A stretch of DNA of 64,000 nucleotides from DATJMJ01 sp035503915 (GCA_035503915.1 DATJSU010000011.1:1-64000); one strand, 5' to 3'. Positions 44,406 to 53,541 are shown, counted from the first letter of the stretch. A program made the numbers and translations. The notes: generated from the letters alone by a model not told the origin.

Positions 44406-44861
44406 GTGCCCGAAGCGAGCGAAGCAACAGCGCAAAACACAGCCAACTCGAGCCTCGACCTGGCTATGGCCCGCGTAGGCGACAGGTGGACCCTGCTCAT
44501 CGTCGACGCGCTCATGGATGCGCCCAGGAGGTTCAAGGACCTCGAGGTCGCTCTGCCCGGTTTGGCGCCCAACATCCTGACGGCGCGCCTACGCCGCTTG
44601 GAGTCGGAAGGGCTGGTCGTGGCCAAGCCTTACTCCTCTCGCCCTGCCCGCTACGAGTACGGCGTGAGCGCTGAGGGACGCGAGCTTGCCGGCGCCCTCA
44701 GGCTCCTGGCGCGCTGGGGCGCGCGCGGCCGTGGCGCTACCGCTGAAGACTGGGAGGGCCCGCGGCACCGCAGTTGCGGGACGCCACTCGAAGCCCACTG
44801 GTACTGCCCGACTTGTGAGCGTGTCGCCAGCGAAGGCGATGAAGACGTCGCGTGGATTTGA
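44406..44861 (+). CDS. HxlR-family transcriptional regulator with C-terminal cysteine pairs
   Basis: A winged-helix regulator of the HxlR (MarR-like) family. VGDRWTLLIVDALMDAPRRFKDLE, PNILTARLRRLESEGLVV and RYEYGVSAEGRELAGAL give the wing and recognition helices. The C-terminus carries CGTPLEAHWYCPTC, three cysteines plus His that could bind metal or sense oxidation. The start is unsure: GTG at 44406 or TTG at 44388. No clear ribosome site. It faces the htrA pair across a palindrome and probably regulates both itself and them. That link is inference. Confidence 0.78.
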   Translation: MPEASEATAQNTANSSLDLAMARVGDRWTLLIVDALMDAPRRFKDLEVALPGLAPNILTARLRRLESEGLVVAKPYSSRPARYEYGVSAEGRELAGALRLLARWGARGRGATAEDWEGPRHRSCGTPLEAHWYCPTCERVASEGDEDVAWI

Positions 44862-44893
44862 CGGCATTCTCAGCCTTGTAGGCTGCCAAGCAA

Positions 44894-46045
44894 ATGAAGG
44901 CATCCGCCGCCCTTATTGCCGATAGCGCGCCCGAGGAAGGCCTTGCTCGAGTGGTGCAGGAGGCGATCGAGGGCCTCGCGGGCGAGGAGCCATCGCTCGC
45001 TGCCATTTTTGCGAGCTCCCACTATGCCCAAAGCTGCGAAGAGGTGCTGGCAGCGGTTCGTTCTGGGCTCGGGCCGGTACCCCTGATCGGCGCCGTAGCC
45101 GAGTCGGTCATAAGCGGGCCCCGAGAAATAGAGGATGGGCCGGCACTCGTAGCTTGGGTGATCAGTGGCGTCGGGGACGTAGAGACCTTCGCGATGCAGT
45201 ACCTCGCCACGCCTAGTGGAGGGCTCTTTGCAGGCAACCGCTTCGAGGACAGCGCTCCTTACTTGCTTGTCTGCGACCCCTTCACTTTCCCAGCAGCACA
45301 GCTGCTCGATCACTTGAACAAAAATGTGCCTGGGGCCTTGGCAATTGGCGGGATGGCGGCAGGGAGTGGGCGCCCTGGGACCACAAGGCTCTTTTATGAC
45401 GACCAGGTCCTGGTAAATGGTGCCGTCGGAGCGCGGCTCGAAGGTGCCCGGGTCGACCTTCTCGTCTCCCAAGGCTGCCGGCCGATCGGGAGCCCGTACA
45501 CCGTCACCCGCGCGGAGGGCAACGTGGTCCACGAGCTCGGGGGCCGACCGCCTTTCCAACGCTTGCAGGACCTCGTGAGCTCGCTGCCTGAGCCGGACCG
45601 CCTCCTCCTCGCCGACGGCGGCCTCCAAGTCGGGATTGCCATCGACGAGTACCGCCAAGAACAACGGCGAGGGGATTTCCTGGTGCGCGCGGTCGTCGGC
45701 GCTGATGCCGAAAGCGGCGCTATCGCCGTGGGCAGCGAGATCGAGGTAGGGCAAACACTTCAGTTCCACGTGCGTGACGCGGCGTCGGCCGACGAAGACC
45801 TTCGGGAGGCTCTCGAGCGCGAAGCCGCGCTGCTCGGCCAGCCTGGCGCATCGGCGGCGCTCTTGTTCACTTGCAACGGCCGTGGCACCAGGCTCTTCTC
45901 AGAGGCGGACCACGACGCCAAATTGCTGGCGAAACTGCTCGGCGAAATCCCCGTGGCGGGCTTTTTTTGCGCGGGGGAGATCGGCCCAGTCGGGGGCAAG
46001 AACTTCCTTCACGGTTTTACAGCATCGGCAGCAATCTTCCGGTGA
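44894..46045 (+). CDS. FIST-domain sensory protein
   Basis: A 383-residue soluble protein with FIST_N (about 25-210: IFASSHYAQSCEEVLAAV, VPLIGAVAESVISG, ALAIGGMAAG) and FIST_C (about 225-370: LLADGGLQVGIAIDEYR, AALLFTCNGRGTRLF, VAGFFCAGEIGPVGGKNFLHGFTAS). FIST proteins are thought to bind small ligands in signal transduction, often beside kinases or methyl-accepting proteins. None is adjacent here, so the partner is unknown. The GTGA at its end overlaps a truncated flavoprotein frame. Confidence 0.9.
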   Translation: MKASAALIADSAPEEGLARVVQEAIEGLAGEEPSLAAIFASSHYAQSCEEVLAAVRSGLGPVPLIGAVAESVISGPREIEDGPALVAWVISGVGDVETFAMQYLATPSGGLFAGNRFEDSAPYLLVCDPFTFPAAQLLDHLNKNVPGALAIGGMAAGSGRPGTTRLFYDDQVLVNGAVGARLEGARVDLLVSQGCRPIGSPYTVTRAEGNVVHELGGRPPFQRLQDLVSSLPEPDRLLLADGGLQVGIAIDEYRQEQRRGDFLVRAVVGADAESGAIAVGSEIEVGQTLQFHVRDAASADEDLREALEREAALLGQPGASAALLFTCNGRGTRLFSEADHDAKLLAKLLGEIPVAGFFCAGEIGPVGGKNFLHGFTASAAIFR

Positions 46046-46239
46046 GGAGGGAATCGACGACAGAACTACGTGAGTTTGACGTAGTAGTGATAGGGGCGGG
46101 CCCCACCGAGGAAAATGTCGCCGGGCGGGTCGTGGAGGGCGGGCTCTCTGCCGTAGTCGTCGAGTCGGAGCTGGTAGGTGGCGAGTGTTCCTACTGGGCG
46201 TGCATGCCGAGCAAGGCGCTGCTGCGGCCCCCGGCGTAA
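46042..46239 (+). pseudogene. N-terminal fragment of pyridine nucleotide-disulfide oxidoreductase
   Basis: Sixty-five residues contain the FAD-binding FDVVVIGAGPTEENVAGRV and the redox region VGGECSYWACMPSKALLRP of dihydrolipoamide dehydrogenase or mercuric-reductase-like enzymes, normally about 460 residues. The frame stops right after ALLRPPA. One odd point is that the first cysteine of the usual C-x4-C pair is kept (ECSYWAC), and the third Gly of the FAD motif is Glu. It overlaps the FIST gene by 4 bases, so an operon partner was once here. The following 160 bases contain no gene. Confidence 0.75.
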
Positions 46240-46401
46240 TTCGCTTGCAGGGCTTGGGTGGACAATTAAGATCTGTGGCCGTGCTACCCCTCTCCTTCCG
46301 TTAGGCCGCTGGGCGCGGGCGCGCCCCGCCTGAGCGACCTGAAGCCAACTACTCACGGGGCCCAGAACGGGCCCTTCGAAGCTTTTGCGCGAGGAGAAAA
46401 A

Positions 46402-47271
46402 GTGGAGGCACCCCTGGGGCGGCGAGCTTTGCCGCTCGACGTCCAAAACGTCAGCAAGATCTTCGGGTCTAAACGCCGGCCCCATCTGCCGTGGTCGTCC
46501 CCGGGTGAGGGGCGCAGGCAGGAACGAGCGGCGCTCGACAACGTCAGCTTCCAGGTGCCCGAGGGTGAGATTTACGGGGTCCTCGGCGCAAACGGCTCCG
46601 GCAAGTCGACGCTCGTACGGATCTTGAGCACGCTGCTCTTGCCTGACAGTGGAACGGTAAAGGTCTTTGGTCACGACGTTGTGAAGGAGGCACCCGCGGT
46701 GCGCCCCCTGCTTAACCGCGTCTCGGTGGACCCTTCGTTCTTCAAGCCGATGTCAGCTATGGAGAACCTGCTGTTCTTTGGCCGCGCCTATGGCATGCGC
46801 GGGCAAGAAGTGCGGGAACTGAGCACCCAGCTACTCGACAGGCTGGGGCTCTCCCGCGAGCACGCCAGTGAGCCCATGCTTCACCTCTCGCGCGGCCAGC
46901 AACAAAAAGTGGCTGTTGCCCGAGCTTTTCTGAGCTCCCCACGCCTCATGTTGCTAGACGAGCCGACAACCGGGCTCGACCCGAGGAGCAAGCGCGAAGT
47001 CCAGTCCTTCGTGACCGAGGCGAGACGCTCCTCGGGCGTGACCATCCTGCTGACTACCCACGACATGGACGAAGCAGAAGCTCTCTGTGACCGTACTGGG
47101 TTCCTTTCGGGCGGCCACCTCGTGGCGGAGGGCACGCCGCTTGAACTTCGCAAGCAGGTGGCTGCCGGCCGGCCACTCGACGACGTCGACATGGAGACGG
47201 TGTTCATCGAGATCACCGGGCGCAGCATCGAGGAAGACGAGGAACTGGAAGACGAGGTAAAGGGCCCGTGA
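46402..47271 (+). CDS. ABC-2 type transporter, ATP-binding protein
   Basis: A 289-residue ATPase of a drug- or polymer-type ABC-2 exporter. Walker A GANGSGKSTLV near residue 63, signature LSRGQQQKVAVARA near 162, Walker B LMLLDEPTTGLDP near 183 and H-loop LLTTHDMDEAE. A 40-residue acidic C-terminal extension (EITGRSIEEDEELEDE) is present. GTG start 7 bases after GAGGAG. It overlaps the permease gene by 4 bases. Substrate unknown. A secreted peptidase gene lies downstream. Confidence 0.9.
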   Translation: MEAPLGRRALPLDVQNVSKIFGSKRRPHLPWSSPGEGRRQERAALDNVSFQVPEGEIYGVLGANGSGKSTLVRILSTLLLPDSGTVKVFGHDVVKEAPAVRPLLNRVSVDPSFFKPMSAMENLLFFGRAYGMRGQEVRELSTQLLDRLGLSREHASEPMLHLSRGQQQKVAVARAFLSSPRLMLLDEPTTGLDPRSKREVQSFVTEARRSSGVTILLTTHDMDEAEALCDRTGFLSGGHLVAEGTPLELRKQVAAGRPLDDVDMETVFIEITGRSIEEDEELEDEVKGP

Positions 47272-48131
47272 CGGCGACCACCGTTCGAGCAGGAACGGTT
47301 TTGAGAGGTAGGCCCCCTCGCCGGGTCGGCCTCGGCTGGGCATTTTTCGAGCGCCAGACAAACCTCTGGAAGCGATATTGGGCTTGGGAGATCGTCTGGC
47401 TCCTCTATGGAGTTGTCAACACTCTCTCGATCACCTTCATCGCCAACGAAGCCGCGGTTACGGGCGTGCTGAGCCGCCGCGAAGTCTCGCGGCTGACGAT
47501 GTTCTTATTGATCGGGACGCTCGTTTGGGCTTATCTTTCAGCAGTCCTGGACGACATGAGCCTCACGATCATGTGGGAACGCTGGGAAGGCACCATCGAG
47601 CACACGCTCATGGCCCCGGTGCCACGTGTCGTGCACCTAATGGGGATGTCGGCCTTCGGCGTCCTGCACGCGCTTGTGCGGACAACGCTGATCCTGGCAT
47701 TTTCTCTTCCGTTTTTCCACGTACAACTTGGAGCGGCCGACTGGGCAACTGCACTTGCTGTCGTCGTCGTCGGGAGCGTGAGCGTCGTCGGCCTCGGGAT
47801 CCTGGCCGGCATCCTCCCGCTGCTCTACCCCGAGCGCGGCGAGCAGATGTCGTTCATGGTCCAAGCCCTCGTCCTGCTCGTGTCGGGTGTGTACTACAGC
47901 GTGAACGTCCTGCCGGGATGGCTGCAAGCAGCTTCTCACGTCTCGCCGGCGACTTATCTGCTGAGCGGGATAAGGGACGCTCTGCTCAACAGCGCCACGA
48001 TCGGTCACGAGGGCAGTGTGCTGGGCATCCTTGCCATTTTTGGCGCCGTCCTGGTACCGCTCTCCCTCGTCGCCTTCCATGCGGCTGAGCGGTGGGCAAA
48101 AAAGACCGGCCGCCTGAAGCGGCAGGGCTGA
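47268..48131 (+). CDS. ABC-2 type transporter, permease
   Basis: A 287-residue integral membrane protein with about six hydrophobic helices. Landmarks of ABC-2 permeases are the loop WERWEGTIEHTLMAPVPRVVHLMG and the C-terminal LVSGVYYSVNVLPGWLQAASHVSPATYLLSG with its family-typical 'P.W.....P.TY'. The GTG start overlaps the ATPase stop (GTGA). It forms the membrane channel of the preceding ATPase and probably dimerises. Confidence 0.88.
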   Translation: MTATTVRAGTVLRGRPPRRVGLGWAFFERQTNLWKRYWAWEIVWLLYGVVNTLSITFIANEAAVTGVLSRREVSRLTMFLLIGTLVWAYLSAVLDDMSLTIMWERWEGTIEHTLMAPVPRVVHLMGMSAFGVLHALVRTTLILAFSLPFFHVQLGAADWATALAVVVVGSVSVVGLGILAGILPLLYPERGEQMSFMVQALVLLVSGVYYSVNVLPGWLQAASHVSPATYLLSGIRDALLNSATIGHEGSVLGILAIFGAVLVPLSLVAFHAAERWAKKTGRLKRQG

Positions 48132-48263
48132 AACGAGGCGGAAGAGAGCCGATCGGTGCCCTTCGGGCGCGGTCTTAGTGGACTTTGCCTCCCCTCGCGA
48201 GATCCCTACGGTCGCCACCCGCTGGCACTGGACGCCGGCCCTTGACGGGAGGATGATTGGAGC

Positions 48264-49790
48264 ATGCCCGAGAACGAAGCCCGACGGCCACTAGCCGGCA
48301 GCGAGCGCCCCGCCCCTGTGCACCCGCGAGCCGGCGGTGCTGACCCGCAAATGCCCGCTTCCGTGACGGTCTATTTGCGGGGGACGGGAGCACGCCCGGG
48401 GCGGATGACCCGCGAAGAATATGCCGCCTCTCACGGTGCCGACACCGCGGACGTGGAGGCAGTGCGCAAGTTTGCCTCCGATAACGGGTTGCGCGTGGAG
48501 GACGTCGACCGCGGGCGCCGCAGCATCAGGCTGGGCGGCAGCATGGGAGCACTCGCGAGCGCGTTCGGAGCCTCCGTAGCGCTCTACGAAACCTCCGAAG
48601 GCGAGCGTTACCGGGCCGTGACCGGTGGCCTTTCTCTTCCCCCAGAGCTGGAGGGAGTCGTGACAGGGGTATTTGGCCTTGACGAAAGACCGCAGGCCTC
48701 GCCCCATTTTGTCCCGCGCGACACAGCGAGGGCGCAGTACACGCCCCCTCAGGTGGCGGCGGCGTACCAGTTCCCAGCGCAGTTCACGGGCAGCGGCGAG
48801 TGCGCAGCGATCATCGAGCTCGGCGGCGGCTTCCGAGAAGATGACCTGAGCGACTACTTTTCCTCTCTCGGCATACCCCTCCCCAGCGTTGAAGCCGTGA
48901 GCGTGCTAAATGCACAAAACGCCCCAGGCAAGCCAAATGGCCCTGACGGCGAAGTGATGCTCGACATCGAGGTGCTCGGCGCCGTCGCTCCCGGGACGCG
49001 CATCGCGGTGTACTTCGCGCCAAATACCGACCAAGGCTTCCTCGAGGCTGTTTCGAGCGCCGTGCACGATGCGCAACGGCGGCCGTCTGTGGTCTCGATC
49101 AGCTGGGGAGGGCCCGAGACCACGTGGTCCGGCCAAGCTATGCAGCAAATGGAAGAGGATTTCGCCGCCGCGGCGGCGATGGGGGTGACGGTTACCGTCG
49201 CTGCGGGCGACAACGGTTCAACCGATGGCGTCAAAGACGGCTTGCAGCACGTCGACTTCCCTGCCTCGGCACCCCATGCCCTCGCTTGCGGCGGCACAAC
49301 CCTCGAGGTGGTAGATGGGCGGATCAGTGCGGAAACAGTGTGGGACGACGGCCCCGGTGGTGGAGCTACCGGAGGGGGCATTAGCACCGACTTCCCCCTT
49401 CCTGCCTACCAGCAGCATGCCAATGTGCCGCCGCCGCTCCAGCCAGGGGGCCAAAGGGGCCGCGGGGTGCCAGACGTATGCGGGGATGCCGACCCCGACA
49501 CGGGTTACGTAACCCGTGTCGACGGCCAGACCACGACTATCGGGGGCACAAGTGCCGTGGCGCCCCTTTGGGCCGGCCTTGTGTCCCTGCTCAACCAGGC
49601 GCTGGGGCAACCGGTCGGTTTCCTTCAACCCTTCCTCTACAGCGCGGCCGCCTCAGGGTGCCTTAACGACATCACCTCGGGCTCCAATGGGGCATATTCT
49701 GCAGGCCCAGGTTGGGACCCGTGCACAGGGCTCGGCTCCCCCGACGGGGACGCGCTCTTGTCCGCGCTACAAAAGAACCAGCTTGCCTAA
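48264..49790 (+). CDS. sedolisin-type serine-carboxyl peptidase (S53)
   Basis: A 508-residue acid peptidase of the kumamolisin/sedolisin family. A pro-domain of about 150 residues (VTVYLRGTGARP to VFGLDERP) precedes the mature enzyme. The Glu/Asp pair of the triad lies in EVMLDIEVLG (near 229 and 233), the oxyanion Asp in AAGDNGST (near 315) and Ser in GGTSAVAPLWAG (near 428). The C-terminal calcium site reads NDITSGSNGAYSAGPGWDPCTGLGSP. No classical signal peptide is visible, as in kumamolisin, so export is unclear. S53 enzymes work at low pH, a hint of an acidic habitat. Confidence 0.92.
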   Translation: MPENEARRPLAGSERPAPVHPRAGGADPQMPASVTVYLRGTGARPGRMTREEYAASHGADTADVEAVRKFASDNGLRVEDVDRGRRSIRLGGSMGALASAFGASVALYETSEGERYRAVTGGLSLPPELEGVVTGVFGLDERPQASPHFVPRDTARAQYTPPQVAAAYQFPAQFTGSGECAAIIELGGGFREDDLSDYFSSLGIPLPSVEAVSVLNAQNAPGKPNGPDGEVMLDIEVLGAVAPGTRIAVYFAPNTDQGFLEAVSSAVHDAQRRPSVVSISWGGPETTWSGQAMQQMEEDFAAAAAMGVTVTVAAGDNGSTDGVKDGLQHVDFPASAPHALACGGTTLEVVDGRISAETVWDDGPGGGATGGGISTDFPLPAYQQHANVPPPLQPGGQRGRGVPDVCGDADPDTGYVTRVDGQTTTIGGTSAVAPLWAGLVSLLNQALGQPVGFLQPFLYSAAASGCLNDITSGSNGAYSAGPGWDPCTGLGSPDGDALLSALQKNQLA

Positions 49791-49805
49791 AAGCCAGTGC
49801 GGTGC

Positions 49806-50345
49806 TCAAGAGAAGTCGACTGTCCCCGTGCCGGTGAGCGAAGCCCACGTGCTCAGGGGTTGAGCGTTGGTATTGCACTGCCCTTTGTCTTTGCCCGCCG
49901 CGTAGCGCGGAAAGACGAACGCCACGGCCTCGGTGATGTCGACGGTGCCGGAGATGTTGGCATAGTCGCCAGTGCCTCCGAACAGCGTCACGGGGCCCGA
50001 GACCGAGAGCCACGCAGAGCAACTGGCAGCATCGAAGGACGGCTGGGACTTGTTCACCTTTAGGTTGAAGGCCACGGCGTTAACCCTGAAGGTGCCTTTG
50101 TGGAGGATGAGCTTGGCGTAGTACCCGCTGGAGGTAGGTACCCCAGCCTTGTTGGTGTTGATCGTGCGCCCGTAGTCCGCGACGGCACCGGTGATCATGA
50201 CGGTGCCCCCGTTCCCCGCGGGGGACGGTGTGGCCCACACTCTCACGTGCCCTCCCGTCATGGTGGCAGCACCAGCGAACTGGGCCGGGAGCGCAAGCGT
50301 CGTGACGAGGGCAGCGACACCGGCAGCTATCTTTGACGACCTCAT
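49806..50345 (-). CDS. secreted protein of unknown function (179 aa)
   Basis: A signal peptide is clear (MRSSKIAAGVAALVTTLALPAQFAGA, cleavage near AGA-AT). The mature part of about 150 residues is probably an all-beta domain: strands such as GGTVMITGAVADYG, SGYYAKLILHKGTFRVNAVAFNL and a repeated GT-rich end (FGGTGDYANISGTVDIT, SLTGTGTVDF) with two cysteines. It resembles in style small secreted beta proteins of actinobacteria but I cannot name a family. The ATG after AAGGAG is preferred to a longer start. It is convergent with the sedolisin gene. Confidence 0.75.
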   Translation of the reverse strand: MRSSKIAAGVAALVTTLALPAQFAGAATMTGGHVRVWATPSPAGNGGTVMITGAVADYGRTINTNKAGVPTSSGYYAKLILHKGTFRVNAVAFNLKVNKSQPSFDAASCSAWLSVSGPVTLFGGTGDYANISGTVDITEAVAFVFPRYAAGKDKGQCNTNAQPLSTWASLTGTGTVDFS

Positions 50346-50491
50346 ATGTCTCCTTGCTGACGACCTAGGGCGGCGTCCGCTGAACATGGCCCCTGGCGGG
50401 CGCCGTTGGTAGTGGCTAAGACGAGAGAGTAGCCCAGGCTAACTCACGGCACCCGCGGTCGTCCGGCCCCGGGCTGGGACTTGCGAGCGTG

Positions 50492-51514
50492 TCAGCAGTG
50501 CGCCGGGTTGGCCGCCGCCGAGCCGGGTGAGACCTCGAGGCAGCTCTCGTTGACCACCTGGAAATCCTGGCCTGTTATCTGGGTGATCTCGTGGAGGACG
50601 TCGTTGTCCCAATAATTGCTCCCTGCCCCGCTTATGTACCAGGGCGAACCATTGTCGGCCACGATCATCCCGTAGGTTTTCAGCGCTTGGAGGATGACCC
50701 TGTCCATCGGCGGGTACCGGGAGATGTTCACGCTCGCCTTCAAGCGGAGACGCAACCCCATGGGGGGGCAATCGGGGTCGTTTTGGCCGGCTTCATGGTG
50801 AGCGGGCCAGATGAAACGGTCGTCCGTGCAAGGTGCGGTGACCCTGACCGCATGGTCTATCAGCCCGGCTTCGTCCTGGGCGGCAAGCACGAGGCCGGGC
50901 AGGATGGGCAGGCCGGCCGCGTCCGCCGATGTCCAGGTGGCCGGGCGCAGGCGGTCCGACCCCAGTGGCCAGACTGCCCCGGAACCGGCATGCCAGGACT
51001 TACCTCCGGCCTGCGGGTAAGCGGCCCACATTTCGTAGTCCGTGCAGTTACCGGTGTCGATAACGATCACGTGGCGGTCGCCCGTGCTTGTCGTGCCACC
51101 TTCAATAAGCGCGTTAGGCGGGATGGGGTACGGCCCGGGGTCACTCTCCGAGGCGTACACAAAGCTCACCGGCACCCTCGGTTCGCTCCCGCTCACCACG
51201 TTGTACGGGATCCCCATCGGCTCCCCGTCCCAGTCTCCTCGACCGAAGTCGGGATGGAGGGGGGCGCCCGGCCCGATCGCAGCGATGTACTGAGCCGAAC
51301 GCGGGTCGAGGGGCAAATTGGCCACGGGCGTGTTCCAAACGTTGTTCGCCGGGAAGATGGGGCAGTTCGCGGCTCCGGGGATGATGGGGGAGAAGTGGGT
51401 AACCGGCGCCGTTGATGCCGAAGCGCTTGGTTGTAGTACGCCCGGGGGGGCGGCGGCCAGGGCTGCCAGCAATGCCACCGCGGCCCCACCTGCCGCCAAT
51501 GCCGAGCTTCCCAT
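50492..51514 (-). CDS. secreted protein of unknown function (340 aa)
   Basis: A 30-residue signal peptide (MGSSALAAGGAAVALLAALAAAPPG) is followed by a mature domain rich in Trp, Asp and Pro. Landmarks are CPIFPANNVWNT, LHPDFGRGDWDGEPMGIPY, RHVIVIDTGNCTDYEMWAAYP and VLAAQDEAGLIDHAVRVTAPCTDDRFIWPA. Several paired cysteines suggest disulfides. The 'NVWNTPV...LP' opening recurs in actinobacterial secreted proteins, but no enzymatic function is known to me. The Asp/His/Trp-rich centre could be a glycan- or cell-wall-binding or hydrolytic site. The same strand carries the previous secreted gene 146 bases away. Confidence 0.75.
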   Translation of the reverse strand: MGSSALAAGGAAVALLAALAAAPPGVLQPSASASTAPVTHFSPIIPGAANCPIFPANNVWNTPVANLPLDPRSAQYIAAIGPGAPLHPDFGRGDWDGEPMGIPYNVVSGSEPRVPVSFVYASESDPGPYPIPPNALIEGGTTSTGDRHVIVIDTGNCTDYEMWAAYPQAGGKSWHAGSGAVWPLGSDRLRPATWTSADAAGLPILPGLVLAAQDEAGLIDHAVRVTAPCTDDRFIWPAHHEAGQNDPDCPPMGLRLRLKASVNISRYPPMDRVILQALKTYGMIVADNGSPWYISGAGSNYWDNDVLHEITQITGQDFQVVNESCLEVSPGSAAANPAHC

Positions 51515-51619
51515 TCCCTCATTGTCTCGGGAGGGGGCCCCGGCCGGTTGAGATGCCTCCTCGTTTTTCCTCGAGCCGGGTTCTCCCCCTGGTGCGGCCC
51601 TCCGGGCGCCCGCGGGCCC

Positions 51620-52942
51620 CTACGCCGTGAACCCGGCGGGCGCCACCTCCGGCCCGGGGGCCATACCCGGTCCGAGCGCGTCACCGGTGTCCTCAAACGT
51701 GCCCGCACCCGCAGCGCCAGCGCGCCGGCGCCGCAACTTGGCCACAACGACGAAACCGAACGCTCCCGCCACGAGAGCCGAGAGCCCTCCAACTCCAAGG
51801 CCGACCCTCGCATTGGTGAGCGAGATCAGCCAGCCGATGAGAGGGCCGCCGATTGGGGTCGAGCCCATAAAGGCGACTGCCCAAAGCGACATGACCCGGC
51901 CGCGCATGGAGGGCGCCGAGTTGAGCTGCAAGGTGGAGTTCCCTGTCGCCATGAAGGAAACGCTCCCCCAGCCGACGAAGGCCATTGCTCCATAGGCGAG
52001 GCCGAGGAAGGGCGAAACAGCCGTGCACAAAATGGCGATGCCAAAGGTCAATGCAGCAATGCTGAGGGGGCGCAAGCCGGTCCTGCCCCGGGCAGCCGTC
52101 ACGAGCCCGCCGAGGACAGCGCCCGCGCCCATGGACGCCGTGAGGAAGCCGTACGTCGCCGGCCCACCATGGAAACTTCGGCTCGCAAGTACTGGGAGGC
52201 TCACCTGGAACTCGTAAGCCAGCATCCCGACGAGCGCCATCATGAGGAGCGGGACCGCAAGGTTGGGTACCTGCGAGATGTACCTGATCCCTTCTCGCAA
52301 TTGTCCTTTTGCCCTCTTCGCGGGCTCGCTCGGCTGGAGGGCGGGGCGGTCCATTGACAGGAGGGAATAAACGACCGCGCCGAAGCTGGCGGCGTTGAGC
52401 AGGAAACAGATGCCGACGCCGACGGTGGCGATCAGTAGGCCGGCGATCGCGGGGCCAACGGCTCGGGCCGCGTTCACCATTGTCGAGTTGAGGCCGACTG
52501 CGTTGCGGACGTTGCCCGGGCCCACCATCTCCAAGACAAAGGACTGGCGGGCCGGGTTTTCGAATGCGTTGTTGAGCCCGAGAGCGGCCGACAGCAGGCA
52601 AACCTCCCAGAAGGTGATGACATGCGTGACCGCCAGGGCCCCGAGCACGAGCGCCTGGACGCCCATCAGCGACTGGAGGACGGCCATGAGGCGGCGCTTG
52701 TTGGTCCTGTCAGCGATGAGCCCCGCGTACGGCCCGAGGACGAGGACCGGCAGCGTCTGGACAGCGACGACAAGACCGAGGTCGGTGCTTGAGTGGGTGA
52801 GGCTGTAAACCAGCCAGGACGCCGCGACCTGCTGCATCCACGTCCCCACGAGAGATGTCGATTGCCCGTAGAAGAAGCGCCTGAAGTTCGGGACCGAGAG
52901 CGCTGGGAACGTCCGCTGGAGCCGAGCCTGCACCCTCTTCAT
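51620..52942 (-). CDS. MFS exporter (EntS/MFS_3 type)
   Basis: A 440-residue transporter with about 12 hydrophobic helices. The family opening NFRRFFYGQSTSLVGTWMQQVAASWLVY, the loop GLIADRTNKRRLMAVLQ and ENPARQSFVLEMVG are typical of the EntS-like exporter group. It overlaps the MarR regulator gene by 4 bases and is therefore likely repressed by it. The substrate is unknown. A drug, siderophore or lipid-like compound is possible. Confidence 0.88.
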   Translation of the reverse strand: MKRVQARLQRTFPALSVPNFRRFFYGQSTSLVGTWMQQVAASWLVYSLTHSSTDLGLVVAVQTLPVLVLGPYAGLIADRTNKRRLMAVLQSLMGVQALVLGALAVTHVITFWEVCLLSAALGLNNAFENPARQSFVLEMVGPGNVRNAVGLNSTMVNAARAVGPAIAGLLIATVGVGICFLLNAASFGAVVYSLLSMDRPALQPSEPAKRAKGQLREGIRYISQVPNLAVPLLMMALVGMLAYEFQVSLPVLASRSFHGGPATYGFLTASMGAGAVLGGLVTAARGRTGLRPLSIAALTFGIAILCTAVSPFLGLAYGAMAFVGWGSVSFMATGNSTLQLNSAPSMRGRVMSLWAVAFMGSTPIGGPLIGWLISLTNARVGLGVGGLSALVAGAFGFVVVAKLRRRRAGAAGAGTFEDTGDALGPGMAPGPEVAPAGFTA

Positions 52943-53469
52943 CGCCCTTGGCCCTCTTCTCGAACCTGTTCCCGGAGGCGCTCAGCGAGGATCTCGAGGA
53001 CTGGCGTTGCCGCCATGACCACCTCGCGTTGGCCCTCGTCGAGCTCGTCGAGGAGCTTCGAGAGCACGTCATCGCGCTCCGAGCGGACCCGATCGAGCAG
53101 CTCGCTCGCTCCCGGCGTGGCCCGGACGAGGACCGCCCGCCGGTCTCCGGGCTCGGTAGAGCGCTGGAGGAGGCCCGCCTTTTCCAGCCGCGGCGCCATG
53201 CGGGAGAGCATTGTCGGATTAAGCCCGCAGAAGGCAGCAAAATCGGACATGCGCACCGGCCCATGTCGCTCTGCCACCATGAGCAGGTCGATTTCGGCCG
53301 CCGTCAAGGTCCCGGCTGCAGCCGTTGGCCGCAGCCATCTCGCCAAGCGAGACACGGCGATGCGGAGACGAGCAGGGGACGCGGTGGCCCGCTCGAGCGG
53401 CCCCGCTCCAGGCGCCTCACCAGCGCCTTCGGGGGAACCTACCTTCTCCACAGTCCGCTTGACCTCCAT
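52939..53469 (-). CDS. MarR-family transcriptional regulator
   Basis: A 176-residue winged-helix dimer. The core is seen as GTLTAAEIDLLMVAERHGPVRMSDFAAFCGLNPTMLSRMAPRLEKAGLLQRS then the wing DRRAVLVRATPGASELL. The C-terminal helix mediates dimerisation. ATG follows GGAGG at 5 bases. It precedes and overlaps the MFS exporter gene. A perfect 16-bp palindrome 30 bases upstream is the likely operator. Confidence 0.9.
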   Translation of the reverse strand: MEVKRTVEKVGSPEGAGEAPGAGPLERATASPARLRIAVSRLARWLRPTAAAGTLTAAEIDLLMVAERHGPVRMSDFAAFCGLNPTMLSRMAPRLEKAGLLQRSTEPGDRRAVLVRATPGASELLDRVRSERDDVLSKLLDELDEGQREVVMAATPVLEILAERLREQVREEGQGR

Positions 53470-53499
53470 ACCTGCCTCCAGGGCCCGCTCGAAATTAGT

Positions 53500-53515
53500 T
53501 GCTTGCTAGCAAGCA
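53500..53515. promoter_or_regulatory. perfect 16-bp palindrome, likely MarR operator
   Basis: TGCTTGCTAGCAAGCA is self-complementary over all 16 bases, the size and symmetry expected of a MarR dimer site. It lies in the 72-base gap between the marR-MFS operon and the divergent glycosidase-like gene, next to a possible TATACC -10 box on the plus strand. Confidence 0.65.
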
Positions 53516-53541
53516 TATACCGTCGGGTGGTGTAGCGCGAC

